This document shows positions 7,780 to 17,575 of a stretch of DNA of 32,170 bases, in pieces (position 1 is the first letter of the stretch; the number at the start of each line of letters is the position of its first letter). The translations under genes were made by a program, and so were the position numbers. The notes beneath the pieces are model-generated. The model was given only the letters and a program-made list of their open reading frames with translations, had not been told where the DNA came from and did not search any database. Source of the stretch: Candidatus Paceibacter sp. (GTDB lineage Bacteria > Patescibacteriota > Patescibacteriia > SG8-24 > DYFX01); the NCBI GenBank assembly GCA_020724945.1, contig DYFX01000005.1, positions 1 through 32,170 on the forward strand, written 5' to 3'.

Positions 7780-10700
7780 ATGCGCGCGTTCTTCCGCCGA
7801 CATCGCATCTGGATCCTCGCGCTGGCGCTCGTCGCGCCGGCGTTGTGGTTGGCGTCGCACCAGCCGGCGCTCGCCCAGGGCGCGGTCACGGGAGACGAGC
7901 TGCTGTCGGAAGAGATCGGACAGACGATCGGCACCGGCACCACCGACATCCGCATCACCATCGCCCGCATCATCCGCATCGCTTTCGGCCTGCTCGGCAC
8001 GATCGCGCTCGTCCTCATCCTCTACGCCGGCTTCCTGTGGATGACGGCGGCGGGCGACGACTCCAAGATCACGAGCGCCAAGAAGACGCTCACGGCCGCC
8101 ATCATCGGCCTCGTCATCATGCTGTCGGCGTTCGCCATCACCTCGTTCATCATCAACTCGCTCGTCAGCGCCACCGTCGGCCAAGGGGACGGCGGCGGGG
8201 GAGGCGGGGGAGGAGGCGGCGGCGGATTCGGCGGGTCCGGCGGCGCCTTCCGTCCGACCGGCATCCAGCCGGGCGGCTCGCTGCCGAAATACGATGTCAC
8301 CGCCGCGGTCACCTTCAGCGCCGCGCCGACCGGCGACACCAACAACATCCGCGCCAACCTGCGCCTCGAGAAGGTCGAAGGTTCGAGCCGTACGGCCGTC
8401 GACTACGAGCCCATCGTCGAGAACAGCACCATCCGCCTGCGCCCGGTGACGCCGTGCCCCGCGCCCAACGAGGATCGCCGCTGCCTCGAACCGAACTCCG
8501 ATTATCTCGTCACCGTCAGCGCCGGACTGCGCAACGCCGCCGGTACGGGATCGGTCACCTGCGGACTCGGCGCCATCTGCAGCCGGAGCTTCCGTACGGG
8601 AGCGTCTGTCCTGACCGAGCCGCCGACCGTCGCCATCTCGACCCCGACCGACGGCCAATCGGTGCCGACGGGCGGCCTCGTGCCCGTCCAAGCGCTCCTG
8701 ACCGATGAGGCCGGCATCGCCACGGTCGAATATTCCGTCGACGGAGCCTTCTTCTCGGCTGACGGCAACGCCCAGCTCATCGCGCCCTCCACCTATTCCA
8801 GCCAGACCGTCCTCGACACGGCGCCCTACGCGCCCATCCGGACCGTCACGCTCCGCGCCCGCACCATCAACATCGACGGCGACGAGGCCCTCTCGGACCC
8901 CGTGCGCGTCACGGTGCGTCCGGCGCACTGCTTCAACGGCGTGCGCGACGGCGATGAGACCGCGGTCGATTGCGGCGGCTCTTGCGGCGCCTGCACCGGC
9001 AGTTCCTGCACCGAAGACGCGCAGTGCGCGTCCGGCCAGTGCGTGAGCGGCCAGTGCGTCGAGAGCCCGCAGATCACCGATGTCCAGTTGCGCGACGGCC
9101 GCCCCGGCAACCTCGTGACCGTCACGGGCGTACGCTTCGGCGTCCTGCCCGGCAAGGTCGTGTTCTTGGGCGCCGCCGGCGATGCCGACGACCGCGAAGG
9201 CGACCTCGCCGCCTGCACGGACTCCTGGACGAGCGGGCGGGTCGTGGTGGCCGTGCCGGAAGGCGCGGTGACGGGCCCTATCGCCCTCACGACCTCCGGC
9301 GGCAGGACCGACGCCACCAACGACGCCTACGGCCCCATCATCACCGATTTCCAGATCAACGACACGGCACGCCCGGGCATCTGCGGCGTCGCGCCGACCA
9401 GCGTGAAGACCGGACAGGCGCTCACGGTCACGGGCCGGGCGTTCGGCGCCACCCAATCGGCCTCGCGCGTCCAGTTCGCGCGCGCCGCCTCCGACTGCAG
9501 CCAGATCCAGGACTGGAACCAGGCGGCCGAAGCGTCGCAGGTCAACCCTTGGACGGAGACGAGCGTGAGTCCGACCGTCCCGAATGTGGAGACCGGTTCG
9601 AGCGGCGCGCACTATCTCCTGCGCGTGCTCGTCGACGGGCAGTCCTCCAACACCGCCTGCGTCCTCGTCCAGCCTCCCGAGGCCGGCACGGAGCCGCGCA
9701 TCGATTTCCTGACGCCGGAGGACGGATCCGTCGGCACCTATATGACCGTCTTCGGCGCCAACTTCGGCTCCGGAGGCACCGTGCGTTTCCGCAGCTCCGC
9801 CGGCGAGGCCGTCGGCGACATCAGCTTCCCGGCGCAGTGCGCGGCGGGCTATTGGACGAACGAGAGCGTCACCGTGAAGGTGCCGTCGCGCTTCACGACG
9901 CCCGCCAATACCGCGATGTCGCTCGGCGCCTACGATGTCACCGTGGTCCGCTCGGACGGCCGCGTCTCGAACGCGCGCAGCTTCACCCTCAATACCGACC
10001 CGCTGCCGCCGGGCATCTGCCGCATCGAGCCCGACAACGGTCCTGCCGGCATCGCCACGACGCTCTATGGCGACGGGTTCGGCGAGATTTCCTCCGCCGA
10101 CCTTCCGGCGTTCATGACGCTCCATCCCGACGCCGTCCGCTTCCATGAGGACGCGAACGCGGCGTCGGTCGGGCAGTGGAGCGCGAACAGCATCACCGCC
10201 ACCGTCCCGGAAGCCGCGGTGACCGGCCCGGTGCGCGTCCGCACCTTCGGCGCTTCCGGCACGCTCGATTCCAACGGGGCGAACTTCCTCCTGCGCGACT
10301 GCCGCGAATCCGGCGGCGATGCCGCGTGCGGAAGCGGGCGCACCTGCTGCGACGACGGCGCCTGCCGCGCCTCCTGCGGCGCAGCCGCGGCCGCCGGCGG
10401 CTTCGCCTGGCAGTTCTCGACGGGCCCGATCCCCGTCTTCCCGATCGTCGTCGAGAACGCCACCTGCCAGGTCGCGGCGCCTTCGATCATGCCGAGCCCG
10501 AACCCCTTCAAGGGCGCGACGGATGTCTGCACCAACATCGGTTCGATGACGGTCCGCTTCAGCCTGCCGATGGATCCGGCGACCATCAACATCAACAATG
10601 TCGCGCTCGAGGCCTGCGGCAGCGGCCCGGCCATCTCGACGACCTGCGTCCCGGTCGCCGGGGTCGGCGCTCCCCAGGTCCTCGCGTACGACGCGGAGGA

Positions 10701-13700
10701 CCGTTCGATGCTGTCGCTGCCGATCGGCGGTCTCGCGCCGGATACCTGGTTCCGTCTCACGATCCGCGATCAGGTCCGCAGCGTCGGCGTCCCTGAACGC
10801 GCCGCGCAGCAGCTCGACGGCGATTTCGATTCGCGCGCCGGCGGCGCCTATGTCACGACCTTCAAGACCGGTCCCGGTCCCTGCGCCATCTCCGGCGTCA
10901 ATGTGGACCCGACGGACGCCTTGATCGCCGGCGCGGACGAGGTGGAACCCTATGCCGCCTTCCCCCTCTCGGAACGCTGCATCGCCCTCTCGTGCGACGG
11001 CCGCTCCGTCACGTGGGCGTCCACCGACACCTCGAAAGCGATCGTGACCCCGATGGACGGCGCCCGCCAGTGCGAGGCGCTCGCGCATCCCGTTTCCGAG
11101 ACGGATCCGGGCCCGCCGATCCGCATCGAAGCGACCATCGACGGCTTCGCCGACTTCGGTTCGCTGACCGTCGACTATGCCAATCCGCGCGTGGTCGATT
11201 ACGGACCGGCCGATTGCGACCAGGCCTGCGTGAACACCGTCGCGTTCGCGTATTTCAACACGCCGATGCGCGTCGACGGTCCCGGCAGCGTCCTTTCCAA
11301 TGTGCGGATGCAGCGCTGCCGCAACGAGTCCTGCCTGGCCTTCGAAGGCGATGTGCCGATCGCGCCCGAGTATAACGATGCCGTCCGCCTCCTGACCTTC
11401 GGCAACCCCGAACTCGCGCCGAATACCTTCTATCGCGTGTCCGTCCTCGGGACGGCCTTGAGCACGAGCGATGCGCCGCTCACCGGGCTCAATTTCGAGA
11501 ACGCGTCCTTCAGCTGGATCTTCCGCACGCGCCAGAACGCCAACCCTTGCGGCCCGCAGAAGATCCAGATCGAGCCCGCGCAGACCACGCTGCGGTATAT
11601 CGGAGAGGTCTCCGAGATTTCCGCGCTGCCGCGCAGTTCTCCGGACGCGTGTGCGGCCGCCGGACAGATCCTCGCGACCGATTCGTTCAACTGGGGTTGG
11701 AGCCGGGCGCAGACGCCGGCCGATCCGCGCGCCTTCCGCTATCTTCCGGATGTCCCGCCCGGCGCGCTGCTGAACACGAACCCCGTCCTCCCCGCGGGCT
11801 GCTCTTCGGCCTGCCTCATGACCGGCAGCATGCCGCCCGGCACGCCGAAGTGCGGCAACGGCGTGCTCGAGCGCGGCGAGGCCTGCGATACCCCGAATGT
11901 CGACGGCTGCAACGGCAGCTGCCTGCGGACCGGCAACACCGAAGCGAACGGTTGCGGCGACGGCGCGGTCCAGCCCGACCGCGGCGAAGAATGCGACGCC
12001 GGCGCACAGAACGGCGCGGTGGGTTCGGGCTGCACCGCCTCCTGCCTGTTCACGGGTTCCGCGGCCGGGCTTTCCGCCTGCGGCAACGGCTCTCAAGGCG
12101 TCGGCGAAGCCTGCGACGACGGCAACTCCGCGAGCGGGGACGGCTGCGGTTCGAGCTGCACGCTGGAAGGTTCGAAGCAGGATGTCTATGTCTGCGGCAA
12201 CGGCCTCCTGGAGCCGGGCGAACAGTGCGACTACGACCTCGGGGCGTCCGGACTCGGTACGAACCTCCTGATCCCCGGCCGCGCGCCGATCGCGCTCGGA
12301 GCCGGCGACGAGCTGAACCCGACGCGGCCAGGCTTCGCCTGCAGCCCTTCGTGTCTCCTGCGCGGAAACCGCTTGGCGGGCACGGGCGACGGCGCGTGCG
12401 GCAACGGCACCATCGATTTCACCAGGGGCGAAGGCTGCGATGCCGGGTCCGCCAACGGCGACCCCGCTTCGGGCTGCTCGACCGTCTGCACCAAGACCGG
12501 TTCGAACCCTGAACTGCGCGCGTTCTGCGGCGACACCGTGGTGACCGTGAAGCCCGCCGATCCGCTCGTGGCGATCCAGAACGGCGGCGGCGAGGAGTGC
12601 GAAGCGCCGTCGCTCGACGCCAACATCGATGCGCTCCAGGTCGTCGAAGCGCTCAACCAGTGCGATGCGGGGAACAGCTGCACCGCTTCGGTTTCCGCCG
12701 CGATCGGGACCGTCACCGGCAGCGGGGGCGTCAGCGTCCAATGCGCGTGCCGCAACGACGGCGATTGCAGCGCGTTCGGATCAGGGCTTTCCTGCGGCGC
12801 CGGCTCGTGCTGCTACCAGCGCCCGGAGAAGCCGGACATCGAACCGAAAGGCGGTGACGAATGCCGGAACGCCCTCGTCGTCGTCACCTTCGGCGAGGAG
12901 ATGAATGTCGGATCGCTCCAGGGCGGCATCATCGTGGAAGCCTGCTCGGGCGCCGTGACGCGTTCGGAAGACGGGAACTGGCTCGCCCGCGCGGCCTCCG
13001 CCGTCGGCCGCTTCGTGCGCGCCCTCTTCGGCGCGCCTGCGACCGCGCAAGCCGTCTGCGCGCCGATCGAAGGCGCCTTCCAGCACGCCGTCACGGACGG
13101 ACCTTCCGGCAAGCGCACGGTCTCGAAGTTCGTGCCGCGCGCCCTCTTCGACGCCGCCCGTCAGTACCGCGTGACCGTCCGCGGCGGCGCGAACGGCGCG
13201 AAGTCGGTCAAGGGCGTCGGCTATCCGGAAGGCGACGACACCGTCCAGACCTTCTCGACCGGGACCGAGATCTGCGATTTCGACTCCGTCGAGGTGGATC
13301 CCGCCACGGAACTCATCCAGACCTCCGCCGAGACGCTCGGTGTCGCGGCGACCGCCATGACGAATCGTGCCGGTCAGCTCGAACCCATCGCGCCGATTGC
13401 CGGCTTCTATGACTGGGCATGGAGCTGGTCGACCGTGCCCGAAGCGACGCCTCCCGGCGCGATCCTTGACCTCACGGCCGGAACCGATCCTTCCGCCGTG
13501 GTCCAGGCGACCAAGGGCCTCAACGGGCGCGAACAGGTCGTGGCCGTGGCGCGCATCACCGCGGACGAGATCTTGGAACCTTCGACGGTCGGGAAGGAGA
13601 AGGTCGGATTCTCGCAGATCACCGTGATGCTGTGCGAACAACCGTGGCCTCGGCGCGACCCCGCGACGGGGGATTGGGCCCCGTATGTGGATCCCGAGAC

Positions 13701-16700
13701 GCACTTCGAGTTCTACTATTGCCGCGATAACGCGGGCGGCGCCCTTCCTGAACTTCAGCCTTCTCCGGTCCAGGGCCAGTCCGGCTTCGGCGGATCGATC
13801 CTCCGGTTCTGCCGCCAGACGCGGGATGGCGACCAGCCCAGGTCGTGCTTCAGCGATGCCGACTGCTCCGCAGGCGACGCCTGCCTTTCCAAGGACCTCT
13901 TCTTCCGCTTCGGAGCCGAGTGGAAGCTGATCGACGCCATCGGCATGCGGGCGTACGACAACCCGGACCGCCTGACCCCGCAGGAATGGTACGCGGCCCA
14001 GAACTTCTCGGGCGCGACCCAGGCGACCACCGTCGACGGATACATGGCCCTCCAGGCCGATCGCACCGTGTATGTCGGCGCCGTCGACAAGTACGGCGAT
14101 CCCGAACTTCGGGCTTACACCTATGTGTTCGCCTACAACGACAACGCCGACCCGAGGACGGCCGAGGTCTTCAACCGTCTCATCAGGAATGTCCGCTTCA
14201 ACACCAACCTCGTGCCGTCGGATCGCGTGACGAACGTCTGCAAGACGCCCGACGGCCAGATCGCCCGCGACGGAAGCCCGGACGCTCCGCCGACCGCCTG
14301 TTCGAGCGACCTCGATTGCTTCGGCGCGTTCGACGCGCCGCCCGAGGGCCTGCATTGCGACGCCGACAAGGATAAGATCCGCCGCGACATGCGCCGCTGG
14401 CAGGACATGCGCCTCATGGAACAGGCGCTTGAGGACGAACGCGACGCCGCCGGCTTCTATCCGCGCCTCGAATCCGGCAGCTTCATTCGCGGCTTCACGA
14501 CATCTCCCTGGCCGTCCTGGAGCCAGCAGATGTCCGACGCTTCCTCGATCAAGGATCCGCTCAACGCCTTCAACGGATGCGAGGCGCTGGGTTCGGAGTG
14601 TACGGTCAGCCGCGTCTCCTGCGCGTCGGACGGCGAGTGCGTCGGAGGGACCGGCGATGTCTGCCGGCCGAAGTTCGACGCCGCGACCTGCTACAACGAT
14701 CGCGCGGGCGTCTTCGCCTGCCCGGCCGGCTCGCATGTCTACCAGTACCGTTCCATCGGCGGCGACGACTACCGCATGAATGTGGGCTTCGAGTTCACCG
14801 CCTATCCGTGGACGCAGGCCGATTGCGCGGCGAAGACGAGTTCCATTTCCTGCGAGAACGCGGTGGGCTGCTCGTGGTTCCCGACGGGTACGGGCACCGG
14901 TTTCTGCGAGACGCGCATCAGTACGGTGAACGCCTGCTCCGGATCCCCCGAGGAAGGTTCCAACAAGTGCCTCGCCACCGGCGTGCCTTGCGATGCGTCG
15001 TCGAGCTGCGCCGCGGACGACTTCTGCGTGCCGGCGACGGTCCCGCTGTTCGGTCCCGCCGCGGGCGCCGTCTGCGGCAACGGCTTGCTTGAGGGCGGAG
15101 AGGCGTGCGAGGTCGGCCAGACGAGGAATGTCAGCTGCGCCTCCGGCGGCGTGAGCGTCGAGCGCTGCGATAATTCTTGCCAGTGGATCGAGCAGCAGGC
15201 GTGCCCGGGCGCCGCCGTCTGCGGCAACGGCGCGCTCGAGTCGTACGCGGGAGAGTCCTGCGACGATGGCGGACAGACCGGACAATACGGCCGGTGCCGT
15301 TCCGGCGATCTCGGCTGCGCGCGGCGCTGCGTCAACATCGTGAAACGCCCGCAGTATGTCCTTGGCGATGTCTCGCCGGGCACCTGCACCTCCAACGCCG
15401 AATGCGGAAGCGGCCGCGTCTGCACCGATCGGATGAACTTCTGCGGCGACGGCGTCCGAAACGGTCCGGAACTCTGCGACGACGGCGCGTTGAACGGCCA
15501 GTACGGTTACTGCGCTTGGGACTGCCGAGGCGCGGGACCCCGCTGCGGCGACAACGAGACCAACGGCGCGGAGCAGTGCGACGGGAACCGCCTCACGGCT
15601 TCCGGCGTCTGCATCCCGTCCGCGTCCACCCTGCTCGACACCTCCACCGTCCCCGGCACGGCGCAAGCCTGTTCCCGCGATGCGGACTGCGCGTCAGGCG
15701 AGAAGTGCGCGCTCTGCGCGGCGACGCCTGAAGGCCTGCCGCAGACCCGTTCCAAGAGCTGCTTCCCGGCCACGGCGCCGGCTTCGCAGGCCTGCACCTT
15801 CGACAATTGGGCGGCCTGCAAGCAGTCCGGCGCGTGCGGCAACGGCGTGGTGGAAGGCGCCGAACAGTGCGACCAGGGCACCGCCAACTCGACGACGGGA
15901 GAGTGCCTGCCGACCTGCCGCCTCAATGTCTGCAACGACGGTTTCGTCCGCGCGGGCGTCGAACAGTGCGACAACGGCGCGGCCAACGGGGTGCTCTGCG
16001 TCCCGGAGTACGGCCGCACCTGCAACTACTGCAAGAACGATTGCGCGATCGAGACGGTCTCCGGAGCCTTCTGCGGCGACCGGATCATCAACGCGCCGCC
16101 GGAATCGTGCGACCCTGGCCCCGTCGCGGGCTGGTGCAGCCGGACCTATCGCAATGCCGCCGACAACACCGGCGTGAAGGGCTGCACCTCCGATGCCGGC
16201 TGCCTGCCGGGCGTCTGCATGCGGTATGTCGGAACGACGCCGCCTGCCGAGCAGGTCGATTGCCGCAGCGCGGCGGATTGCGCGGCGGGACAGTTCTGCC
16301 AAGGCGGCGAGGGCCAGTGCCTCTCGTACAACACGCAATGCGTTCCGGAGCCCTACAGCAACACCGTGGCGGCGCCCACCTCGCCCCGCTTCGTCGACGG
16401 CTCATGCACGAGCTGCTCGAACGCCTGCGTCGGATCCTCCATCTCGAGCCCGTTCTTCTGCGGCGACGAGGTCGTCCAGCCGGAATACGGCGAGCAGTGC
16501 GAGGGCGTGGGCGACGCGAACGCCACCACCGTGAGCGGCACGCGCTACGACTGCGCTCCTGACTGCGGCTGGAGCGGCGGCTACTGCGGCGACGCCGTCG
16601 TGCAGTCGACGAAGGGCGAATCGTGCGACCAAGGCGCCGGCGCGACGCGCATCACGAACGGCCAGATCCTCGGCAAGGTCTCCGACGCCGTCCGCCGCAC

Positions 16701-17565
16701 GGGCATCCCCGGCGTGAAGGTCGAGCTTTGGAGCGGCGGCACGAAGGTCGCGACGAAGACCTCGGCGAACGACGGCAGCTATTCCTTCACCGGCCTCTCG
16801 AACCTCAACACCTGCAAGGCCGGCTACCGCATCATCTTCGTCCATGAGGACAAGGCCTACACCAAGGTCATCAACGGCAGCGCGGTGACGCTCGCTCCGA
16901 ACGGCTACTTCCAGGAGACGGCGCCCAGCTCCGGCGCGTTCGGCTTCCGTTGCGCGCTCGGCACCGCCGTGCAGAGCATTTCCGGACAGACCATCCAGAT
17001 GAAGGAGGTGAAGCTCGTCCCCCAGCTGCGCCCGTACGAGCACCTCATCGTCGTCGAGTGGGACGGCAGCATCGGCAGCAGCTACCTCGACCTGCATCTG
17101 CGCAAGCCGAACGAGAGCGACGGTCTCGGCACCTATTACTCCAGTCCGGGCAACGAGAATGTCGACACCTCGCCGCACGCGCGCCTGTCGTGCTTCGAGA
17201 ACGGCGCCGCCATCAGCTGCGACAGCTTCTCGTACGCTCCCGAAACCACGAAATACCGCTTCGCCAACGACGCCGGCGCCCTCTACTTCAGCACGGCCAC
17301 CAACAAGTTCCGCGCATGGCTCGTCGACTGGGCCTGCAACGGTTCCGGCAGCACCAACACCAAGACGGGTTGCTCGACCATGCGGAACCGCAACCTGACG
17401 GTCAGGCTCTACGGCTCGACGGGCCTCGTGCGATCCTGGGTGTACGGCCAGGGCACTTCCGGGGCGCTGACGAACGGTTACTGGGAGATCTTCTCGATGA
17501 GCCGAGGCGGCGTCCTGACCTCGCTCAACAAGACCAGCAGCACCTTGCCGGATAACGCCGACTGA
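7780..17565 (+). CDS. Giant (3261 aa) Cys-rich surface protein with VirB2/TrbC-like N-terminus
   Basis: Function unknown; probably a large extracellular adhesin or surface scaffold. Domains in order, with approximate residues: signal peptide 1-33; two-helix VirB2/TrbC-like module (helices 65-88 and 105-127); Gly-rich linker 137-155; Ig-like domains 167-385; a Cys cluster 385-430; four IPT/TIG-like domains 430-840; a short Cys motif 841-868; Big_5 and Big_2-like Ig domains 890-1340; Cys-repeat block 1358-1607; further Big_5/Big_2-like domains 1684-1920; an unassigned stretch to about 2430; a second Cys-repeat block 2432-2953; a carboxypeptidase-regulatory-like beta domain 2961-3034; and a C-terminal region (3085-3261) faintly like YfaP/DUF2135. 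No LPXTG or C-terminal helix is seen. The frame is open throughout with no interruption. It is a tandem partner of the 594-aa gene. The first domains are secure; the fold names beyond them rest on pattern recognition. Confidence 0.85.
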   Translation: MRAFFRRHRIWILALALVAPALWLASHQPALAQGAVTGDELLSEEIGQTIGTGTTDIRITIARIIRIAFGLLGTIALVLILYAGFLWMTAAGDDSKITSAKKTLTAAIIGLVIMLSAFAITSFIINSLVSATVGQGDGGGGGGGGGGGGFGGSGGAFRPTGIQPGGSLPKYDVTAAVTFSAAPTGDTNNIRANLRLEKVEGSSRTAVDYEPIVENSTIRLRPVTPCPAPNEDRRCLEPNSDYLVTVSAGLRNAAGTGSVTCGLGAICSRSFRTGASVLTEPPTVAISTPTDGQSVPTGGLVPVQALLTDEAGIATVEYSVDGAFFSADGNAQLIAPSTYSSQTVLDTAPYAPIRTVTLRARTINIDGDEALSDPVRVTVRPAHCFNGVRDGDETAVDCGGSCGACTGSSCTEDAQCASGQCVSGQCVESPQITDVQLRDGRPGNLVTVTGVRFGVLPGKVVFLGAAGDADDREGDLAACTDSWTSGRVVVAVPEGAVTGPIALTTSGGRTDATNDAYGPIITDFQINDTARPGICGVAPTSVKTGQALTVTGRAFGATQSASRVQFARAASDCSQIQDWNQAAEASQVNPWTETSVSPTVPNVETGSSGAHYLLRVLVDGQSSNTACVLVQPPEAGTEPRIDFLTPEDGSVGTYMTVFGANFGSGGTVRFRSSAGEAVGDISFPAQCAAGYWTNESVTVKVPSRFTTPANTAMSLGAYDVTVVRSDGRVSNARSFTLNTDPLPPGICRIEPDNGPAGIATTLYGDGFGEISSADLPAFMTLHPDAVRFHEDANAASVGQWSANSITATVPEAAVTGPVRVRTFGASGTLDSNGANFLLRDCRESGGDAACGSGRTCCDDGACRASCGAAAAAGGFAWQFSTGPIPVFPIVVENATCQVAAPSIMPSPNPFKGATDVCTNIGSMTVRFSLPMDPATININNVALEACGSGPAISTTCVPVAGVGAPQVLAYDAEDRSMLSLPIGGLAPDTWFRLTIRDQVRSVGVPERAAQQLDGDFDSRAGGAYVTTFKTGPGPCAISGVNVDPTDALIAGADEVEPYAAFPLSERCIALSCDGRSVTWASTDTSKAIVTPMDGARQCEALAHPVSETDPGPPIRIEATIDGFADFGSLTVDYANPRVVDYGPADCDQACVNTVAFAYFNTPMRVDGPGSVLSNVRMQRCRNESCLAFEGDVPIAPEYNDAVRLLTFGNPELAPNTFYRVSVLGTALSTSDAPLTGLNFENASFSWIFRTRQNANPCGPQKIQIEPAQTTLRYIGEVSEISALPRSSPDACAAAGQILATDSFNWGWSRAQTPADPRAFRYLPDVPPGALLNTNPVLPAGCSSACLMTGSMPPGTPKCGNGVLERGEACDTPNVDGCNGSCLRTGNTEANGCGDGAVQPDRGEECDAGAQNGAVGSGCTASCLFTGSAAGLSACGNGSQGVGEACDDGNSASGDGCGSSCTLEGSKQDVYVCGNGLLEPGEQCDYDLGASGLGTNLLIPGRAPIALGAGDELNPTRPGFACSPSCLLRGNRLAGTGDGACGNGTIDFTRGEGCDAGSANGDPASGCSTVCTKTGSNPELRAFCGDTVVTVKPADPLVAIQNGGGEECEAPSLDANIDALQVVEALNQCDAGNSCTASVSAAIGTVTGSGGVSVQCACRNDGDCSAFGSGLSCGAGSCCYQRPEKPDIEPKGGDECRNALVVVTFGEEMNVGSLQGGIIVEACSGAVTRSEDGNWLARAASAVGRFVRALFGAPATAQAVCAPIEGAFQHAVTDGPSGKRTVSKFVPRALFDAARQYRVTVRGGANGAKSVKGVGYPEGDDTVQTFSTGTEICDFDSVEVDPATELIQTSAETLGVAATAMTNRAGQLEPIAPIAGFYDWAWSWSTVPEATPPGAILDLTAGTDPSAVVQATKGLNGREQVVAVARITADEILEPSTVGKEKVGFSQITVMLCEQPWPRRDPATGDWAPYVDPETHFEFYYCRDNAGGALPELQPSPVQGQSGFGGSILRFCRQTRDGDQPRSCFSDADCSAGDACLSKDLFFRFGAEWKLIDAIGMRAYDNPDRLTPQEWYAAQNFSGATQATTVDGYMALQADRTVYVGAVDKYGDPELRAYTYVFAYNDNADPRTAEVFNRLIRNVRFNTNLVPSDRVTNVCKTPDGQIARDGSPDAPPTACSSDLDCFGAFDAPPEGLHCDADKDKIRRDMRRWQDMRLMEQALEDERDAAGFYPRLESGSFIRGFTTSPWPSWSQQMSDASSIKDPLNAFNGCEALGSECTVSRVSCASDGECVGGTGDVCRPKFDAATCYNDRAGVFACPAGSHVYQYRSIGGDDYRMNVGFEFTAYPWTQADCAAKTSSISCENAVGCSWFPTGTGTGFCETRISTVNACSGSPEEGSNKCLATGVPCDASSSCAADDFCVPATVPLFGPAAGAVCGNGLLEGGEACEVGQTRNVSCASGGVSVERCDNSCQWIEQQACPGAAVCGNGALESYAGESCDDGGQTGQYGRCRSGDLGCARRCVNIVKRPQYVLGDVSPGTCTSNAECGSGRVCTDRMNFCGDGVRNGPELCDDGALNGQYGYCAWDCRGAGPRCGDNETNGAEQCDGNRLTASGVCIPSASTLLDTSTVPGTAQACSRDADCASGEKCALCAATPEGLPQTRSKSCFPATAPASQACTFDNWAACKQSGACGNGVVEGAEQCDQGTANSTTGECLPTCRLNVCNDGFVRAGVEQCDNGAANGVLCVPEYGRTCNYCKNDCAIETVSGAFCGDRIINAPPESCDPGPVAGWCSRTYRNAADNTGVKGCTSDAGCLPGVCMRYVGTTPPAEQVDCRSAADCAAGQFCQGGEGQCLSYNTQCVPEPYSNTVAAPTSPRFVDGSCTSCSNACVGSSISSPFFCGDEVVQPEYGEQCEGVGDANATTVSGTRYDCAPDCGWSGGYCGDAVVQSTKGESCDQGAGATRITNGQILGKVSDAVRRTGIPGVKVELWSGGTKVATKTSANDGSYSFTGLSNLNTCKAGYRIIFVHEDKAYTKVINGSAVTLAPNGYFQETAPSSGAFGFRCALGTAVQSISGQTIQMKEVKLVPQLRPYEHLIVVEWDGSIGSSYLDLHLRKPNESDGLGTYYSSPGNENVDTSPHARLSCFENGAAISCDSFSYAPETTKYRFANDAGALYFSTATNKFRAWLVDWACNGSGSTNTKTGCSTMRNRNLTVRLYGSTGLVRSWVYGQGTSGALTNGYWEIFSMSRGGVLTSLNKTSSTLPDNAD
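11851..12600 (+). repeat. Cys-repeat block A in the giant surface protein
   Basis: Six degenerate copies of a motif of the form C-G-[ND]-G-x(4,6)-G-E-x-C-D-x-G occur here, beginning near nucleotides 11851, 11955, 12079, 12193, 12400 and 12525 (the last more divergent). Most are followed by a second Cys in a pattern like GC...C. They resemble the DUF4215/Myxococcus-type Cys-rich repeats of extracellular proteins. The copies differ in codons, so they are old protein repeats rather than recent DNA duplications. Confidence 0.75.
15073..16640 (+). repeat. Cys-repeat block B in the giant surface protein
   Basis: Nine further copies of the CGNG...GE.CD.G motif lie here, beginning near 15073, 15220, 15442, 15544, 15836, 15932, 16075, 16459 and 16585. 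With block A this makes about fifteen. Some spacers carry another Cys pattern, C....DC..G..C, for example near 15670 and 16270. An even number of Cys per unit would fit disulfide-stabilised extracellular modules. Confidence 0.75.
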
Positions 17566-17575
17566 TCCGAAGTGT

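Noticed and set aside
7768..12741. 1657-codon open frame on the minus strand opposite the giant gene
   Set aside because: High GC and C/G-ending codons of the plus-strand gene leave the antisense frame open. Its composition (Arg/Ala/Gly/Asp-rich), absence of any domain and lack of promoter or start signals show it is a shadow.
12781..15666. 961-codon minus-strand open frame
   Set aside because: Antisense shadow of the giant gene, with no recognisable domain and biased Ala/Arg/Asp/Val composition.
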